Shown here: piece by piece, positions 8,110 through 15,257 of the stretch | Numbering within the stretch: position 1 is the stretch's first letter | How the letters are laid out: the number at the start of each line of letters is the position of its first letter | Source of the DNA: Verrucomicrobiota bacterium | GTDB lineage: Bacteria; Verrucomicrobiota; Verrucomicrobiia; Opitutales; Opitutaceae | DNA length: 17,810 nt | Direction of reading: 5' to 3' | NCBI GenBank assembly: GCA_023457715.1 | Contig: JAEWKR010000149.1 | Span: forward strand, 1 to 17,810 | Notes under the pieces: model-generated | Told to the model about the DNA's origin: nothing | The model's database searches: none | The model's input: only the letters and a program-made list of their open reading frames with translations | Made by a program: the position numbers and the translations under genes

Positions 8110-8670
8110 ATGAACCGCGAACGCATCCTGTCCCGCGACGTCACGGCCACCCAGATTCCCTCGGGTGACAAGCACCCGCTGCCCTCGGGCACCCGCGTGC
8201 TGATCCACCAGACCCTTGGCGGCAGCTACACCGTGCAAACCGACTTCGGCCTGTTCCGTATCGACGGCGGCGATGCCGATGCCCTGGGCGAGACCGTCAA
8301 GGACACGGCCGTCCAGGCGGCGACCCTCGAAGGCGGCGCCCCCGATCCCGAAGCGGTCTGGTCCCAACTCCGGCAGGTGTTCGACCCCGAGATCCCGGTC
8401 AACATCGTCGATCTCGGGCTGGTGTATTCGATGGAGGTCGAGCCGATCTCCGACCCCTCCACCACCACCCCGGCCGGCTATCGCGTCAACGTCGCCATGA
8501 CGCTGACCGCCCCCGGCTGCGGCATGGGCCCCGCGATCGCTGAGGATGCCAAGAACAAGATTCTCCTCGTACCCGGCGTCACCGACGCGGACGTGCGCAT
8601 CACCTGGGATCCGCCCTGGAATCAGCAGATGATCTCCGAAGAGGGGAAGATGAAGCTCGGTCTGATCTGA
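8110..8670 (+). CDS. sufT: SufT-like MIP18-family (DUF59) Fe-S maturation protein, 186 aa
   Basis: SufT and related MIP18-family proteins help mature or deliver Fe-S clusters, and they often sit at the end of suf clusters. Two parts are visible. The N-terminal part, 1-65, contains LPSGTRVLIHQTLGGSYTVQ (24-43) and FGLFRIDGGDADALG (46-60), as in the long SufT subfamily. The DUF59 domain, about 80-170, has FDPEIPVNIVDLGLVYSMEV (91-110), the TLTAPGCGMG segment with the conserved cysteine C137, and WDPPWNQQMISEEGKMKLGL (166-185). The ATG at 8110 is chosen. A GTG 33 bases upstream lies in the CCACAGAG hairpin. It probably ends the suf transcription unit, since a hairpin and a minus-strand small frame follow. 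Confidence 0.9.
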   Translation: MNRERILSRDVTATQIPSGDKHPLPSGTRVLIHQTLGGSYTVQTDFGLFRIDGGDADALGETVKDTAVQAATLEGGAPDPEAVWSQLRQVFDPEIPVNIVDLGLVYSMEVEPISDPSTTTPAGYRVNVAMTLTAPGCGMGPAIAEDAKNKILLVPGVTDADVRITWDPPWNQQMISEEGKMKLGLI

Positions 8671-8690
8671 GCCCGGGTGCGTCCTGCCCG

Positions 8691-8828
8691 TTAATCCTGC
8701 GCCGACACCGTTGCGCTCGCACGCTCGGTGTCGCCATGCCGGCTCACTGACGCCCCCGCCAGGATCGCGACACTGGCCACCAGCAAGAGCAGGGTGACGG
8801 TGAGGGAACGAAAGCCGCAGCGGTTCAT
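8691..8828 (-). CDS. Possible small membrane or exported peptide, 45 aa
   Basis: A short frame on the minus strand starts at an ATG (8828) and ends at TAA (8691-8693). It encodes a basic N-terminus (MNRCGFRS), a hydrophobic stretch about residues 9-25 (LTVTLLLLVASVAILAG), then a polar tail rich in Ser, Arg, Ala and Glu. This is the layout of a signal peptide or a single-pass membrane peptide. The gap of 311 bases between sufT and the next gene would otherwise be empty. A weak GGGGA lies 9 bases upstream of the start. Weak -35/-10 candidates on the minus strand are TTTACC (8886-8891) and TAAAGT (8862-8867) with 18 bases between them. The family is unknown. The frame could still be chance in GC-rich DNA. 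Confidence 0.45.
   Translation of the reverse strand: MNRCGFRSLTVTLLLLVASVAILAGASVSRHGDTERASATVSAQD
8701..8735. terminator. Hairpin after the suf cluster
   Basis: CGACACCG (8703-8710) pairs perfectly with CGGTGTCG (8726-8733), and part of the 15-base loop can pair further. It lies 33 bases after the sufT stop. It may end suf transcription, though no U-tract follows, and it overlaps the 3' end of the minus-strand small frame. Confidence 0.4.
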
Positions 8829-8981
8829 GGGGGTCCCCGCTTCTTCGGCACGAGGTCACAAACTTTAGCCGGGCCTCACGGCCTGGGTAAAATTCCCCAA
8901 TCTCCGGTTTACCTCCCCCGTCCCCGCCTCCGGAAGACAAGGTTGCGCGGAACCCTGGCCGGTCCCACGTTTCCTCTCACC

Positions 8982-9680
8982 ATGGCCCGTTTACTCTGGA
9001 TTGCCATTGCCGCACTCGCCATGCCTGCCGCACTCGGGGCGGAGGAAGCGGTGACCCCGAGTCCGATCAACCGCGACACCGCGCCGGACGGAGGTTTGGC
9101 GCCCGTCGCCGCCCCGACCTCGCCCGCGCCGGCGGTGAACCCGATCGCCACGGGCCCCGGGCCGGCGCGTCCCCTCCCCGCCGAACTGCCGGGGTCGCCG
9201 AAGCGCCGGCGCGCAATTTCTCCCGAAGTGGCCGCCCAGCTGGCCGCGCGCACCCCGAAATACACGCCTCCCCCGCCGAAGGCGCCGGAACCCGAGGACG
9301 ACGAGCTCGTGGACCTCCGCGATGTCGACCGTCCGCGCAACGAAATCATCCGGCTCCCGAAGTACGTGGTCCGTGAACCACGTCCCCCGGTGCTGAACGA
9401 CCGCGCCATTCACACCAAGAGCGGCCTTGCGGACCTCGCGATGCGCCGCCACCTCACCGAGGGTTACAAGGCCTTGAACTCTTTCACGCTCCCGCTCTTC
9501 GGCTCCTCGCCGCAGGCGTACGCCATGATGCAATACGAGGAGGAGGAGCGTCTGCGGAACATCAGCGACCTGAATGAAGCGGCCCGCATGGTGAGCGCAT
9601 CCGACAAGGCGGCGGGCCTCTATGTGAAGCGTCAGGTGCAGGAAGCGTTTGTTCGGCCCGGCCAGTTCGAACGGCGGTAG
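8982..9680 (+). CDS. Secreted proline-rich hypothetical protein, 232 aa (paralogue of the next gene)
   Basis: I do not recognise a named family. A signal peptide is clear: MARLLWIAIAALAMPAALGA with likely cleavage after residue 20. Residues 21-75 are rich in Pro and Ala. Then come RRRAISPEVAAQLAARTPKY (75-94), a charged Pro-rich stretch, LPKYVVREPRPPVLNDRAIH (125-144), and an acidic helical end (YEEEERLRNISDLNEAARM, 185-203). The conserved blocks recur in the downstream gene, so the two are paralogues. The ATG at 8982 is used because it puts the signal peptide at the N-terminus; a TTG at 8943 would bury it. There are no cysteines and no lipobox. It is probably periplasmic or cell-surface, and no function can be assigned. 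Confidence 0.8.
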   Translation: MARLLWIAIAALAMPAALGAEEAVTPSPINRDTAPDGGLAPVAAPTSPAPAVNPIATGPGPARPLPAELPGSPKRRRAISPEVAAQLAARTPKYTPPPPKAPEPEDDELVDLRDVDRPRNEIIRLPKYVVREPRPPVLNDRAIHTKSGLADLAMRRHLTEGYKALNSFTLPLFGSSPQAYAMMQYEEEERLRNISDLNEAARMVSASDKAAGLYVKRQVQEAFVRPGQFERR

Positions 9681-9697
9681 GTGCCGGCTGCGCCGGG

Positions 9698-9766
9698 ATT
9701 TCAGATTTCAAATTTCAGATTTCAAATCTCAGATTTCAGATGATCTGGCATCTGAGATTTTAAATT
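9698..9766. repeat. Heptamer word array between the secreted paralogues (ATTTCAG word)
   Basis: Six tandem 7-base units, ATTTCAG alternating with ATTTCAA or ATCTCAG, run through 9698-9739. A shorter inverted arm follows: 9724-9734 pairs perfectly (11 bp) with 9750-9760. It begins 18 bases after the stop at 9680 and ends 56 bases before the ATG at 9822. It is strikingly AT-rich against the surrounding DNA. Confidence 0.85.
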
Positions 9767-9821
9767 CCGCCACCGGCCGCCGGAACATCTTGCACGGCAG
9801 GGTTTCTCCGTAATCCCCTGC

Positions 9822-10439
9822 ATGTGCCGTCTGCCCCGCTGCGCGCTTGCGTTCGTCTCTGCGTTTGCGATCGCGCTCAACGCCGCCGAACCACCGACGC
9901 CTCCCGCCGCCGGCGGCAGCGAGCCTCCTCCGGCCACGCCCGGACCGCCCGCACACCCGATTCTGAACATCGCCCCGCGCGCCCGACCCAGTCCGCTCGT
10001 GGCTCCTGCCTCCCGCCCTCGGCTGATTTCTCCTGAGACCGCGGCTCGCCTGGCGGCTGCCGCCCCGAAGTTCGACGCCCAGGCGGCCCAGCGGAGGCCG
10101 GTCACGGCGCTCCCCTTGGACGAGGGAGTGCTCAGCCTGGAGCGTTTTATCGTGGAAGGAGAACGACCGCCCAATCTCAAGGACCGGGAACTCCTGACGC
10201 CGGAGACCAAGATCAGGCTCGGATACCAACGTAATCCCGGACTGAAGATCGGGTCGCTGCCGTTCCTGAACAACGACGCGTGGGCCCGTGAGATGGTCGA
10301 AGAGGAACTTGAGCTCGAGCGCCGCCGTGAAATGAGCGATCTCAGGGGGCTCCTGCCGAAGCAGACAAAGGTACCGGGTGGAAAGGCCGCCAAAAGCTGG
10401 GCTGAAACCGGCGGTTCCTGGGCAGAGAGGAAGCGATGA
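9822..10439 (+). CDS. Secreted proline-rich hypothetical protein, 205 aa (paralogue of the previous gene)
   Basis: The protein begins MCRLPRCALAFVSAFAIALN with likely signal-peptide cleavage after about residue 22 (NAA/EPP). A Pro-rich segment (23-65) is followed by PRLISPETAARLAAAAPKF (66-84), which matches the ISPEVAAQLAARTPKY block of the upstream gene. Next are LERFIVEGERPPNLKDRELL (106-125), matching LPKYVVREPRPPVLNDRAIH, and an acidic helix EMVEEELELERRREMSDL (157-174), matching the upstream EEEERLRNISDL. The first 60 residues differ, so the pair is diverged. The last 25 residues (about 181-205) have no counterpart and are Gly-, Trp- and Lys-rich, and the stop codon lies in a small hairpin loop. 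No Shine-Dalgarno sequence is evident. Family and function are unknown. Confidence 0.75.
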   Translation: MCRLPRCALAFVSAFAIALNAAEPPTPPAAGGSEPPPATPGPPAHPILNIAPRARPSPLVAPASRPRLISPETAARLAAAAPKFDAQAAQRRPVTALPLDEGVLSLERFIVEGERPPNLKDRELLTPETKIRLGYQRNPGLKIGSLPFLNNDAWAREMVEEELELERRREMSDLRGLLPKQTKVPGGKAAKSWAETGGSWAERKR

Positions 10440-10447
10440 GTGCTTCC
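10429..10447 (+). other. Small hairpin spanning a stop codon
   Basis: GGAAGC (10429-10434) pairs with GCTTCC (10442-10447). The 7-base loop holds the TGA of the upstream gene and the first base of a GTG that would be the longest possible birA start. It may be a weak terminator or a processing site, or chance. Confidence 0.3.
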
Positions 10448-10511
10448 GCGCGGGTCGCAGTCCCCGACCTCCATTGCCTTCCGAAAAACTTTCGCTCTCA
10501 CTTCTCTTCGA

Positions 10512-11498
10512 TTGCCGACTGCTGAACATGTCATTCTCCGCGAGTTGCTGGCTCATGAGCCCGACTGGGTCTCCGGCTCCGCGCTCGCCCAGAAACTCGG
10601 CGTGAGCCGGGTGGCGGTGTGGCAGCACATGGAGAAACTGCGGGCGGCAGGGTTCGAATTTGAGGCCCAGCGCGCCCATGGCTACCGACTGGCCCGCCAG
10701 CCCGAGGCGCTGCATGGCGTGCTCGTGGAAACGCTGCTGAAGGTCCGGCCGCGCGGGTTTTCCATCGTCGCACTGGACACGGTCGACAGCACCAATGACG
10801 AGGCCACCCGTCAGCTCGCCGCCGGCCGCCCCACCCCGTTCGTGGTGCTCGCCCGGCAACAGACGCGGGGCCGCGGGCGGTTCGGCCGTTCCTGGCACAG
10901 CCAGTCCACCACCAACATCTACGCCAGCTTCGCCTTCCGTCCGCGAGTCACGCCCGAGCGCATGCAGACCTTCACGCTCTGGATGGGGGTGAATCTCTGC
11001 GAACTGCTGGAAAACTTTGCGAAGGTGAAGCCCGGCATCAAGTGGCCCAACGACATCCTTTTCGAGGGGAAGAAGGCCGGCGGCATGTTGACCGAAGCGC
11101 GCGTGGATGCGGACGAGATCCGGGATCTCGTCTTCGGCCTCGGCCTCAACGTCAACACCCCCGCCACGAAATGGCCCGACGACCTGGCCCGGCGCGCCGT
11201 CTCCCTCGCGCAGGTCACCGGGCGGCCCCTGGACCTCAACCGACTGGCCGCCGCCCTGGTCGGGCGCGTATTGCTCGCGTACCGCGGGTTCGGAGACGGC
11301 GACCATCTCAAGACCTTCCCGGAACTTTGGAACCGCTACGATATCATGCGGGGGCGTTCCATCACCCTCCTGGAGGGAGGACGTCGGCACGAAGGCGTGG
11401 CGGCCGGCATCGACGACGAAGGTGCGCTGCTGCTGCGGGAAGCCCAGGGTGGCGTCAGACGCTACCGCGCCGGCGAAGTCACCTTGTCCGCCGGCTGA
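10512..11498 (+). CDS. birA: Biotin--[acetyl-CoA-carboxylase] ligase BirA, bifunctional type, 328 aa
   Basis: It activates biotin to biotinyl-5'-AMP and attaches it to the biotin carboxyl carrier protein of acetyl-CoA carboxylase. The N-terminal winged-helix domain (VSGSALAQKLGVSRVAVWQH) suggests it also represses biotin genes. Catalytic motifs are the biotinyl-AMP loop GRGRFGR, KWPNDILFEGKKAGGMLTEA and GLGLNVN, followed by a small C-terminal SH3-like domain (GRSITLLEGGRRHEGVAAGI). The start is uncertain. A GTG at 10440, touching the previous stop and preceded by GAGG, would add 24 residues. That stretch has poor third-position GC, looks like a pyrimidine-rich leader and lies partly in a hairpin, so I prefer the TTG at 10512. 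The stop is at 11498. E. coli BirA is 321 aa. No biotin synthesis gene lies in the window. Confidence 0.93.
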   Translation: MPTAEHVILRELLAHEPDWVSGSALAQKLGVSRVAVWQHMEKLRAAGFEFEAQRAHGYRLARQPEALHGVLVETLLKVRPRGFSIVALDTVDSTNDEATRQLAAGRPTPFVVLARQQTRGRGRFGRSWHSQSTTNIYASFAFRPRVTPERMQTFTLWMGVNLCELLENFAKVKPGIKWPNDILFEGKKAGGMLTEARVDADEIRDLVFGLGLNVNTPATKWPDDLARRAVSLAQVTGRPLDLNRLAAALVGRVLLAYRGFGDGDHLKTFPELWNRYDIMRGRSITLLEGGRRHEGVAAGIDDEGALLLREAQGGVRRYRAGEVTLSAG

Positions 11499-11580
11499 GC
11501 CGCCGGAGCACGCTTGCCGGGCACAAGGTAACCGCGTTGTGTGTCCTGTCACTGTCCGCCCGCCTTCCCCTGCCTTCCTC

Positions 11581-12582
11581 TTGTCACAACCCGATCCACA
11601 GACTCCCGCGATTGAGGTCTCCCATCTGGTGAAGACCTATGCCGGCGTCGCCGCGGTGAACGACATCAGTTTCACCGTGGCCCGGGGCGAGATCATTGGT
11701 TTCCTCGGCCCGAACGGCGCCGGGAAGTCCACCACCATGCGGATCCTCACCGGCTACCTGCCGGCGACCTCCGGACACGTGCGCATTTGCGGGATTCCCG
11801 TGGCCACGGCGCCGGACGACATCAAGCGGCGGATCGGCTACATGCCCGAAAACAATCCGCTGCCGGAGGACATGCGGGTTTCGGAATATCTGTATTTTCG
11901 CGGCCGCCTGAAGGAAATTTCCCGGGGAAAACTCGGCCCGCGAATCGACGAAGTCCTCGAAGTCTGCGATCTGAAGCGCGTCCGCCACAAGATCATCGGC
12001 CAGCTTTCCAAGGGTTACCGCCAGCGGGTGGGGATCGCCGAGGCCATTCTGGCCGAGCCGCCGGTCATCATCATGGATGAGCCCACCATCGGTCTCGATC
12101 CCCACCAGATCCTGATTGTGCGCGATCTCATCGCCAGCCTCCGCGGCCGGATGACGGTGCTCATCTCCTCGCACATCCTCCCCGAAATCGAGATGACGTG
12201 CGATCGCGTGCTCATCATCAACCAGGGCCGCGTGGTCGCGCAGGGGACTCCCGCCGAACTTCGCCGCGAGATCCTCGGCCGCACCGCCTACGAAATGGAA
12301 ATCGACGGCGATCCGGCCCGCCTGCCGGCCGTGCTGGCCCGGGTGGATGCCGATCTCCGCGTCGAGACCGAAGGCGAGCGCGGGGCCGACGGCTTCCGAC
12401 GCGTCGAGTTGAGCGCGGCGCATGAGAGCGAACTGGGCGAAGGGCTGCTCCGCGAACTCGCCGCGGCCGGATTCCGCGTGCGGGCGCTCAGCCGTGAACA
12501 CCCCACCCTCGAGGACGTCTTCCTCGCCGCCACCCGGCGCAGCTGGGACGCGGTGGCACCGGAGAAAAGGCTGAAGGACTGA
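11581..12582 (+). CDS. ABC transporter ATPase, GldA-like, 333 aa
   Basis: This is the ATPase subunit of an ABC-2 type exporter, working with the permease and auxiliary proteins encoded downstream. Motifs are Walker A GPNGAGKST (43-51), a Q-loop region reading GYMPENNPLPEDM, signature LSKGYRQR (142-149), Walker B VIIMDEPTIGLD (162-173) and switch histidine SSHILPEIE (H198). The MPE in place of a Q-loop glutamine and the length above 300 aa are typical of GldA-type ATPases. The C-terminal 100 residues are the usual accessory domain. No ATG is available upstream of the Walker motif. The TTG at 11581 gives a sensible N-terminus, and a GTG at 11539 is an alternative. The last residues (KRLKD) and the TGA stop lie inside the GGCTGAA word of the following hairpin. 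The substrate cannot be deduced. Confidence 0.92.
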   Translation: MSQPDPQTPAIEVSHLVKTYAGVAAVNDISFTVARGEIIGFLGPNGAGKSTTMRILTGYLPATSGHVRICGIPVATAPDDIKRRIGYMPENNPLPEDMRVSEYLYFRGRLKEISRGKLGPRIDEVLEVCDLKRVRHKIIGQLSKGYRQRVGIAEAILAEPPVIIMDEPTIGLDPHQILIVRDLIASLRGRMTVLISSHILPEIEMTCDRVLIINQGRVVAQGTPAELRREILGRTAYEMEIDGDPARLPAVLARVDADLRVETEGERGADGFRRVELSAAHESELGEGLLRELAAAGFRVRALSREHPTLEDVFLAATRRSWDAVAPEKRLKD

Positions 12583-12751
12583 AAGGCTGAATGGCTGAAA
12601 CCAATCCTCCAGTTCCCGGGCACGTCGCAGGAGCAACGTTGCATGCGCTGGACCGGCATCGCGTCCGCGGTATCCCGCGCAAGCACGTTTGCGCCTCCAG
12701 CTCCCTTCGATCGGCTTTCAGCCCTTCCGCCGTTCAGCCCTTCAGCCTTTT
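12565..12751. repeat. Word-hairpin between ABC ATPase and permease (GGCTGAAA word)
   Basis: The purine-rich arm 12565-12600 overlaps the stop codon of the ATPase gene. 12565-12586 pairs with 12730-12751 at 20 of 22 positions, and the pyrimidine-rich arm ends 3 bases before the permease ATG. Inside the loop is a second, imperfect inverted pair (about 12627-12647 with 12677-12698, around GCAACGTTGC-like words), so the structure is nested. Confidence 0.85.
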
Positions 12752-12754
12752 CTC

Positions 12755-13516
12755 ATGAAGCACTTCCCGACGCTCCTCAGCCACGAGATCCGGATGTTGC
12801 TGGTGTCACCGGCGACGTATTTCGCGGCCACGCTGTTTCTCGGCTTCATGGGGCTGATCTTTTCCAAGATCCTCGATCTCTACAGCCGCGCGCCGCAGGA
12901 AACCTCCCCTGCCTTCGTCTTCTTCAACCTTTTCTGGCTCCCGGTCTGCGTGATGGTGCCGCTGCTGACGATGAAGTGCCTCGCGGAGGAACGCCGTCTC
13001 GGCACGATCGAAACCCTCCTCACGACGCCCGTGACCACGACCGAGGTCGTGCTGGGCAAATTCGGGGCCGCGTACCTCCTTTATCTCGGGCTCTGGGGCG
13101 CCACGGGAGGGTTCTTCTACATCCTGTTCCGCTTCTCGGCCGACCCGCGGTTCCTCGACCTCGGACCGCTGATCGGCGGCTACACCTTCATTGCCGTGTC
13201 GGGGCTGTTTTTCGTCGCGCTGGGCGTGTTCGCCAGCTCGCTCACGCGCAACCAGTCGGTCGCCGCGATCCTCGGCTGCGTGATGCTCGGCCTCCTGATC
13301 CTCGGCGGCAACGCGCTCACCGACTCCACCTGGCTCGACCAGGACATGTTCCGTCCCCTGAAGACGGCGGTCGAGTACTCCCACGTGTTCACCCACCGGG
13401 ACGACTTCACGCGCGGGATCGTCGATGCGCGTCACCTGTTGTTTTACGTGAGCGGCACCGTCGTGACGCTCATCTTCAGCATCCTCGGCGTCGAAGCCAA
13501 GCTGCTGCATTCATAA
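12755..13516 (+). CDS. ABC-2 type permease, GldF-like, 253 aa
   Basis: This is the membrane subunit of the exporter. About six hydrophobic segments are visible: 21-39, 55-75, 101-126, 138-161, 168-187 and 227-247. Between the second and third lies EERRLGTIETLLTTPVTTTE (78-97), the cytoplasmic coupling helix motif characteristic of ABC-2/GldF permeases. The length is close to the family norm (about 240-260 aa). The ATG at 12755 comes 3 bases after the pyrimidine-rich arm of the word hairpin, and no Shine-Dalgarno sequence is seen. An earlier in-frame start at 12689 would translate repeat words and is rejected. It lies 172 bases from the ATPase gene and 115 bases from the auxiliary protein gene, same strand, so probably one operon. 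Confidence 0.92.
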   Translation: MKHFPTLLSHEIRMLLVSPATYFAATLFLGFMGLIFSKILDLYSRAPQETSPAFVFFNLFWLPVCVMVPLLTMKCLAEERRLGTIETLLTTPVTTTEVVLGKFGAAYLLYLGLWGATGGFFYILFRFSADPRFLDLGPLIGGYTFIAVSGLFFVALGVFASSLTRNQSVAAILGCVMLGLLILGGNALTDSTWLDQDMFRPLKTAVEYSHVFTHRDDFTRGIVDARHLLFYVSGTVVTLIFSILGVEAKLLHS

Positions 13517-13517
13517 C

Positions 13518-13629
13518 AGTGAAAGCGAAAGTGAGAGTGAGAGTGAAAGCGGAACGATCCCTATTCAGCCACCCCTTCACCTTTCTTCCTCACTTTCACT
13601 TTCACTTTCGCTTTCACTTTCTCTCTCCC
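13518..13629. repeat. Word-hairpin between permease and GldG-like gene (GTGAAA word)
   Basis: Arm 13518-13545, built of GTGAAA, GCGAAA and GTGAGA hexamers, pairs with 13591-13618 at 26 of 28 positions. The pyrimidine-rich right arm and a CTCTCTCCCTG tail run to the ATG at 13632. It is the same word family as 3605-3717, about 10 kb away. Confidence 0.87.
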
Positions 13630-13631
13630 TG

Positions 13632-15137
13632 ATGGCCTTTCTCGACAGTTTTCGCGCGGTTCGCTGGGTGCGCACCATCAACCTGGTGCTCCAGGCCGTG
13701 CTATTCCTGACCTTTTTCACCGGCCTCAACTACGTCGCGCGCAATTTCCCGTCGCGTTTCGACCTCACCCAGCACCGGCGCTACACGCTTTCCCCGGAGT
13801 CGCTCTCCTACCTCAAGAACCTCCCCCGCCCTGTTCACATCATCGCGACCGTGACGGACGAGGCCGAGATTCCGGTCGAGGTGCGCGGGCTGCTGGACGA
13901 ATTCGTGCACGCGGCCGACGCCACCGCGAAGTCGCCGATCACGAAGGAAATCGTCAACGTTTACCAGAACCGCCGGCGGGCCGAGGAACTCGGGCTCGAG
14001 CAGCCCAACATCCTCCTGCTCGTCTGCGGCGACAACCGCCGGGCCGTTCCCGTCGGCGATCTGTATCACGCGCGCCGTGACGACCAGGGGCAGGTCGTCC
14101 GCGATGCGTTTCGCGGTGAGCAGGTGCTCACCAGCGCGCTGCTGGAGGTCGCCAACCCCGAACGGCAGCATATCTATTTCGTCGTCGGCCACGGCGAACT
14201 CCAGCCGGACGACACGAATCCGGCGCGCGGTCTCTCCGCGCTGCGGGACGAGCTCAAGGTGCGCAATTTCCAGGTCGAGACCCTGGACCTGTCGGTCAAC
14301 CCGCGGATTCCCGCGGACGCCTCGCTCCTGGTGATCGTGGGCCCCCGGAGCGCGTACACCGCAGCCGAGCAGGAGATGTTGCGCCAATACCTGTCGGTGA
14401 ATGCGGGCCGCGTCCTGCTGCTCCTGGAGCCGGGCGTGAGCATCGCGCGGCTCGGTCTCGACGAACTCATGCTCGACTGGGGCGTGCTGGTCTACGACGA
14501 CGAGATCGTCGAGCCGGACCAGCAGTACAGCACCCATGACGGCGACCTGATCGTCAATGCGTTCGATCCCGACCATCCCCTCACCCAGACCCTCGTGAAC
14601 TACGGCATGGCCCTGCGCCTCGGCCACGCCCGGACGGTGTACCCGGAGCCCACCCGCGGCGCCGGCACCGGCCTCACCACCACGATCGTCGCCGCCACGT
14701 CGGAACGGGCGTGGGGCGACGTGGGCTACCGGATCGGACTTCCGCCCCGCTCCAACCACGAGGGCAACACCCATCCCATCGCCGGGCTCAAGCCCAAGGG
14801 CGGAGGCCTCGGCGTGGTCGTGGTGTCAGAACGCGTGGCGCCGCGGCACAATCTCACGTTCAGCGTCCGCGCCGGCCGCCTGGTGGTGTTCGGCGCGGCC
14901 GACTTCATCGCCAACCAGCGGATCGGCAGCGGCGGCAACGAACTGATCTTCCTCAACGCGGTGAACTGGGCGGTGGAACGCGACCGCCAGCTCAACGTAC
15001 CCGCCCGCCCCATCCAGCGGTTTCAGCTGGCCATCAGCGCCGCCGAACTCAGCCGCCTCAATTACACCCTGTGGTTCCTCCTGCCCGGCGTCACCGCGCT
15101 CCTGGGACTGGTCGTGTACTGGACGAGGCGGAAATAA
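13632..15137 (+). CDS. GldG-family ABC transporter auxiliary protein, 501 aa
   Basis: It has one N-terminal membrane segment (about 16-36, INLVLQAVLFLTFFTGLNYV), a large extracytoplasmic domain and a C-terminal membrane segment (about 480-497, LWFLLPGVTALLGLVVYW), ending in basic residues. This is the GldG / ABC_transp_aux layout. Family-typical sequence includes RFDLTQHRRYTLSPES (42-57) after the first membrane segment and YFVVGHGELQPDD (182-194). In GldFG systems this protein accompanies the permease, and in Bacteroidota it is linked to gliding motility and secretion, but homologues are widespread in non-gliding bacteria, so no motility is inferred. The ATG at 13632 immediately follows the repeat arm. 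Position between a permease and a DUF4340 gene is the usual order. Confidence 0.9.
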   Translation: MAFLDSFRAVRWVRTINLVLQAVLFLTFFTGLNYVARNFPSRFDLTQHRRYTLSPESLSYLKNLPRPVHIIATVTDEAEIPVEVRGLLDEFVHAADATAKSPITKEIVNVYQNRRRAEELGLEQPNILLLVCGDNRRAVPVGDLYHARRDDQGQVVRDAFRGEQVLTSALLEVANPERQHIYFVVGHGELQPDDTNPARGLSALRDELKVRNFQVETLDLSVNPRIPADASLLVIVGPRSAYTAAEQEMLRQYLSVNAGRVLLLLEPGVSIARLGLDELMLDWGVLVYDDEIVEPDQQYSTHDGDLIVNAFDPDHPLTQTLVNYGMALRLGHARTVYPEPTRGAGTGLTTTIVAATSERAWGDVGYRIGLPPRSNHEGNTHPIAGLKPKGGGLGVVVVSERVAPRHNLTFSVRAGRLVVFGAADFIANQRIGSGGNELIFLNAVNWAVERDRQLNVPARPIQRFQLAISAAELSRLNYTLWFLLPGVTALLGLVVYWTRRK

Positions 15138-15249
15138 AAAGGCTGAACGGCTGAAAGACTGAAGGACTGAATCCCGATCCTCCCAACCTCCCCGGACTCT
15201 CCAATCCTTTCACATTCCGCCCTTCAGCCTTTCAGTCCTTCAGCCCTTT
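15137..15249. repeat. Word-hairpin between GldG-like and DUF4340 genes (GGCTGAAA word)
   Basis: The purine-rich arm (about 15138-15168: GGCTGAACGGCTGAAAG and following words) starts at the stop codon. The pyrimidine-rich arm 15219-15249 pairs with it at roughly 25 of 30 positions, allowing one gap. The arm ends 8 bases before the GTG start at 15258. It belongs to the same word family as 4211-4263, 6610-6713 and 12565-12751. Confidence 0.85.
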
Positions 15250-15257
15250 CTTTCGCC

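Noticed and set aside
8861..8891. Promoter for the minus-strand small frame
   Set aside because: TTTACC and TAAAGT with 18-base spacing are weak matches and a pair like this is easily found by chance, so it is mentioned only under the small gene.
9698..9766. CRISPR array
   Set aside because: The units are contiguous heptamers without unique spacers, and no cas genes are present. The same applies to the other word arrays.
10440..10511. GTG start for BirA touching the previous stop
   Set aside because: It has a GAGG upstream, but the extra residues show poor third-position GC and no family likeness, and the start lies in a hairpin. Kept as an alternative, not excluded.
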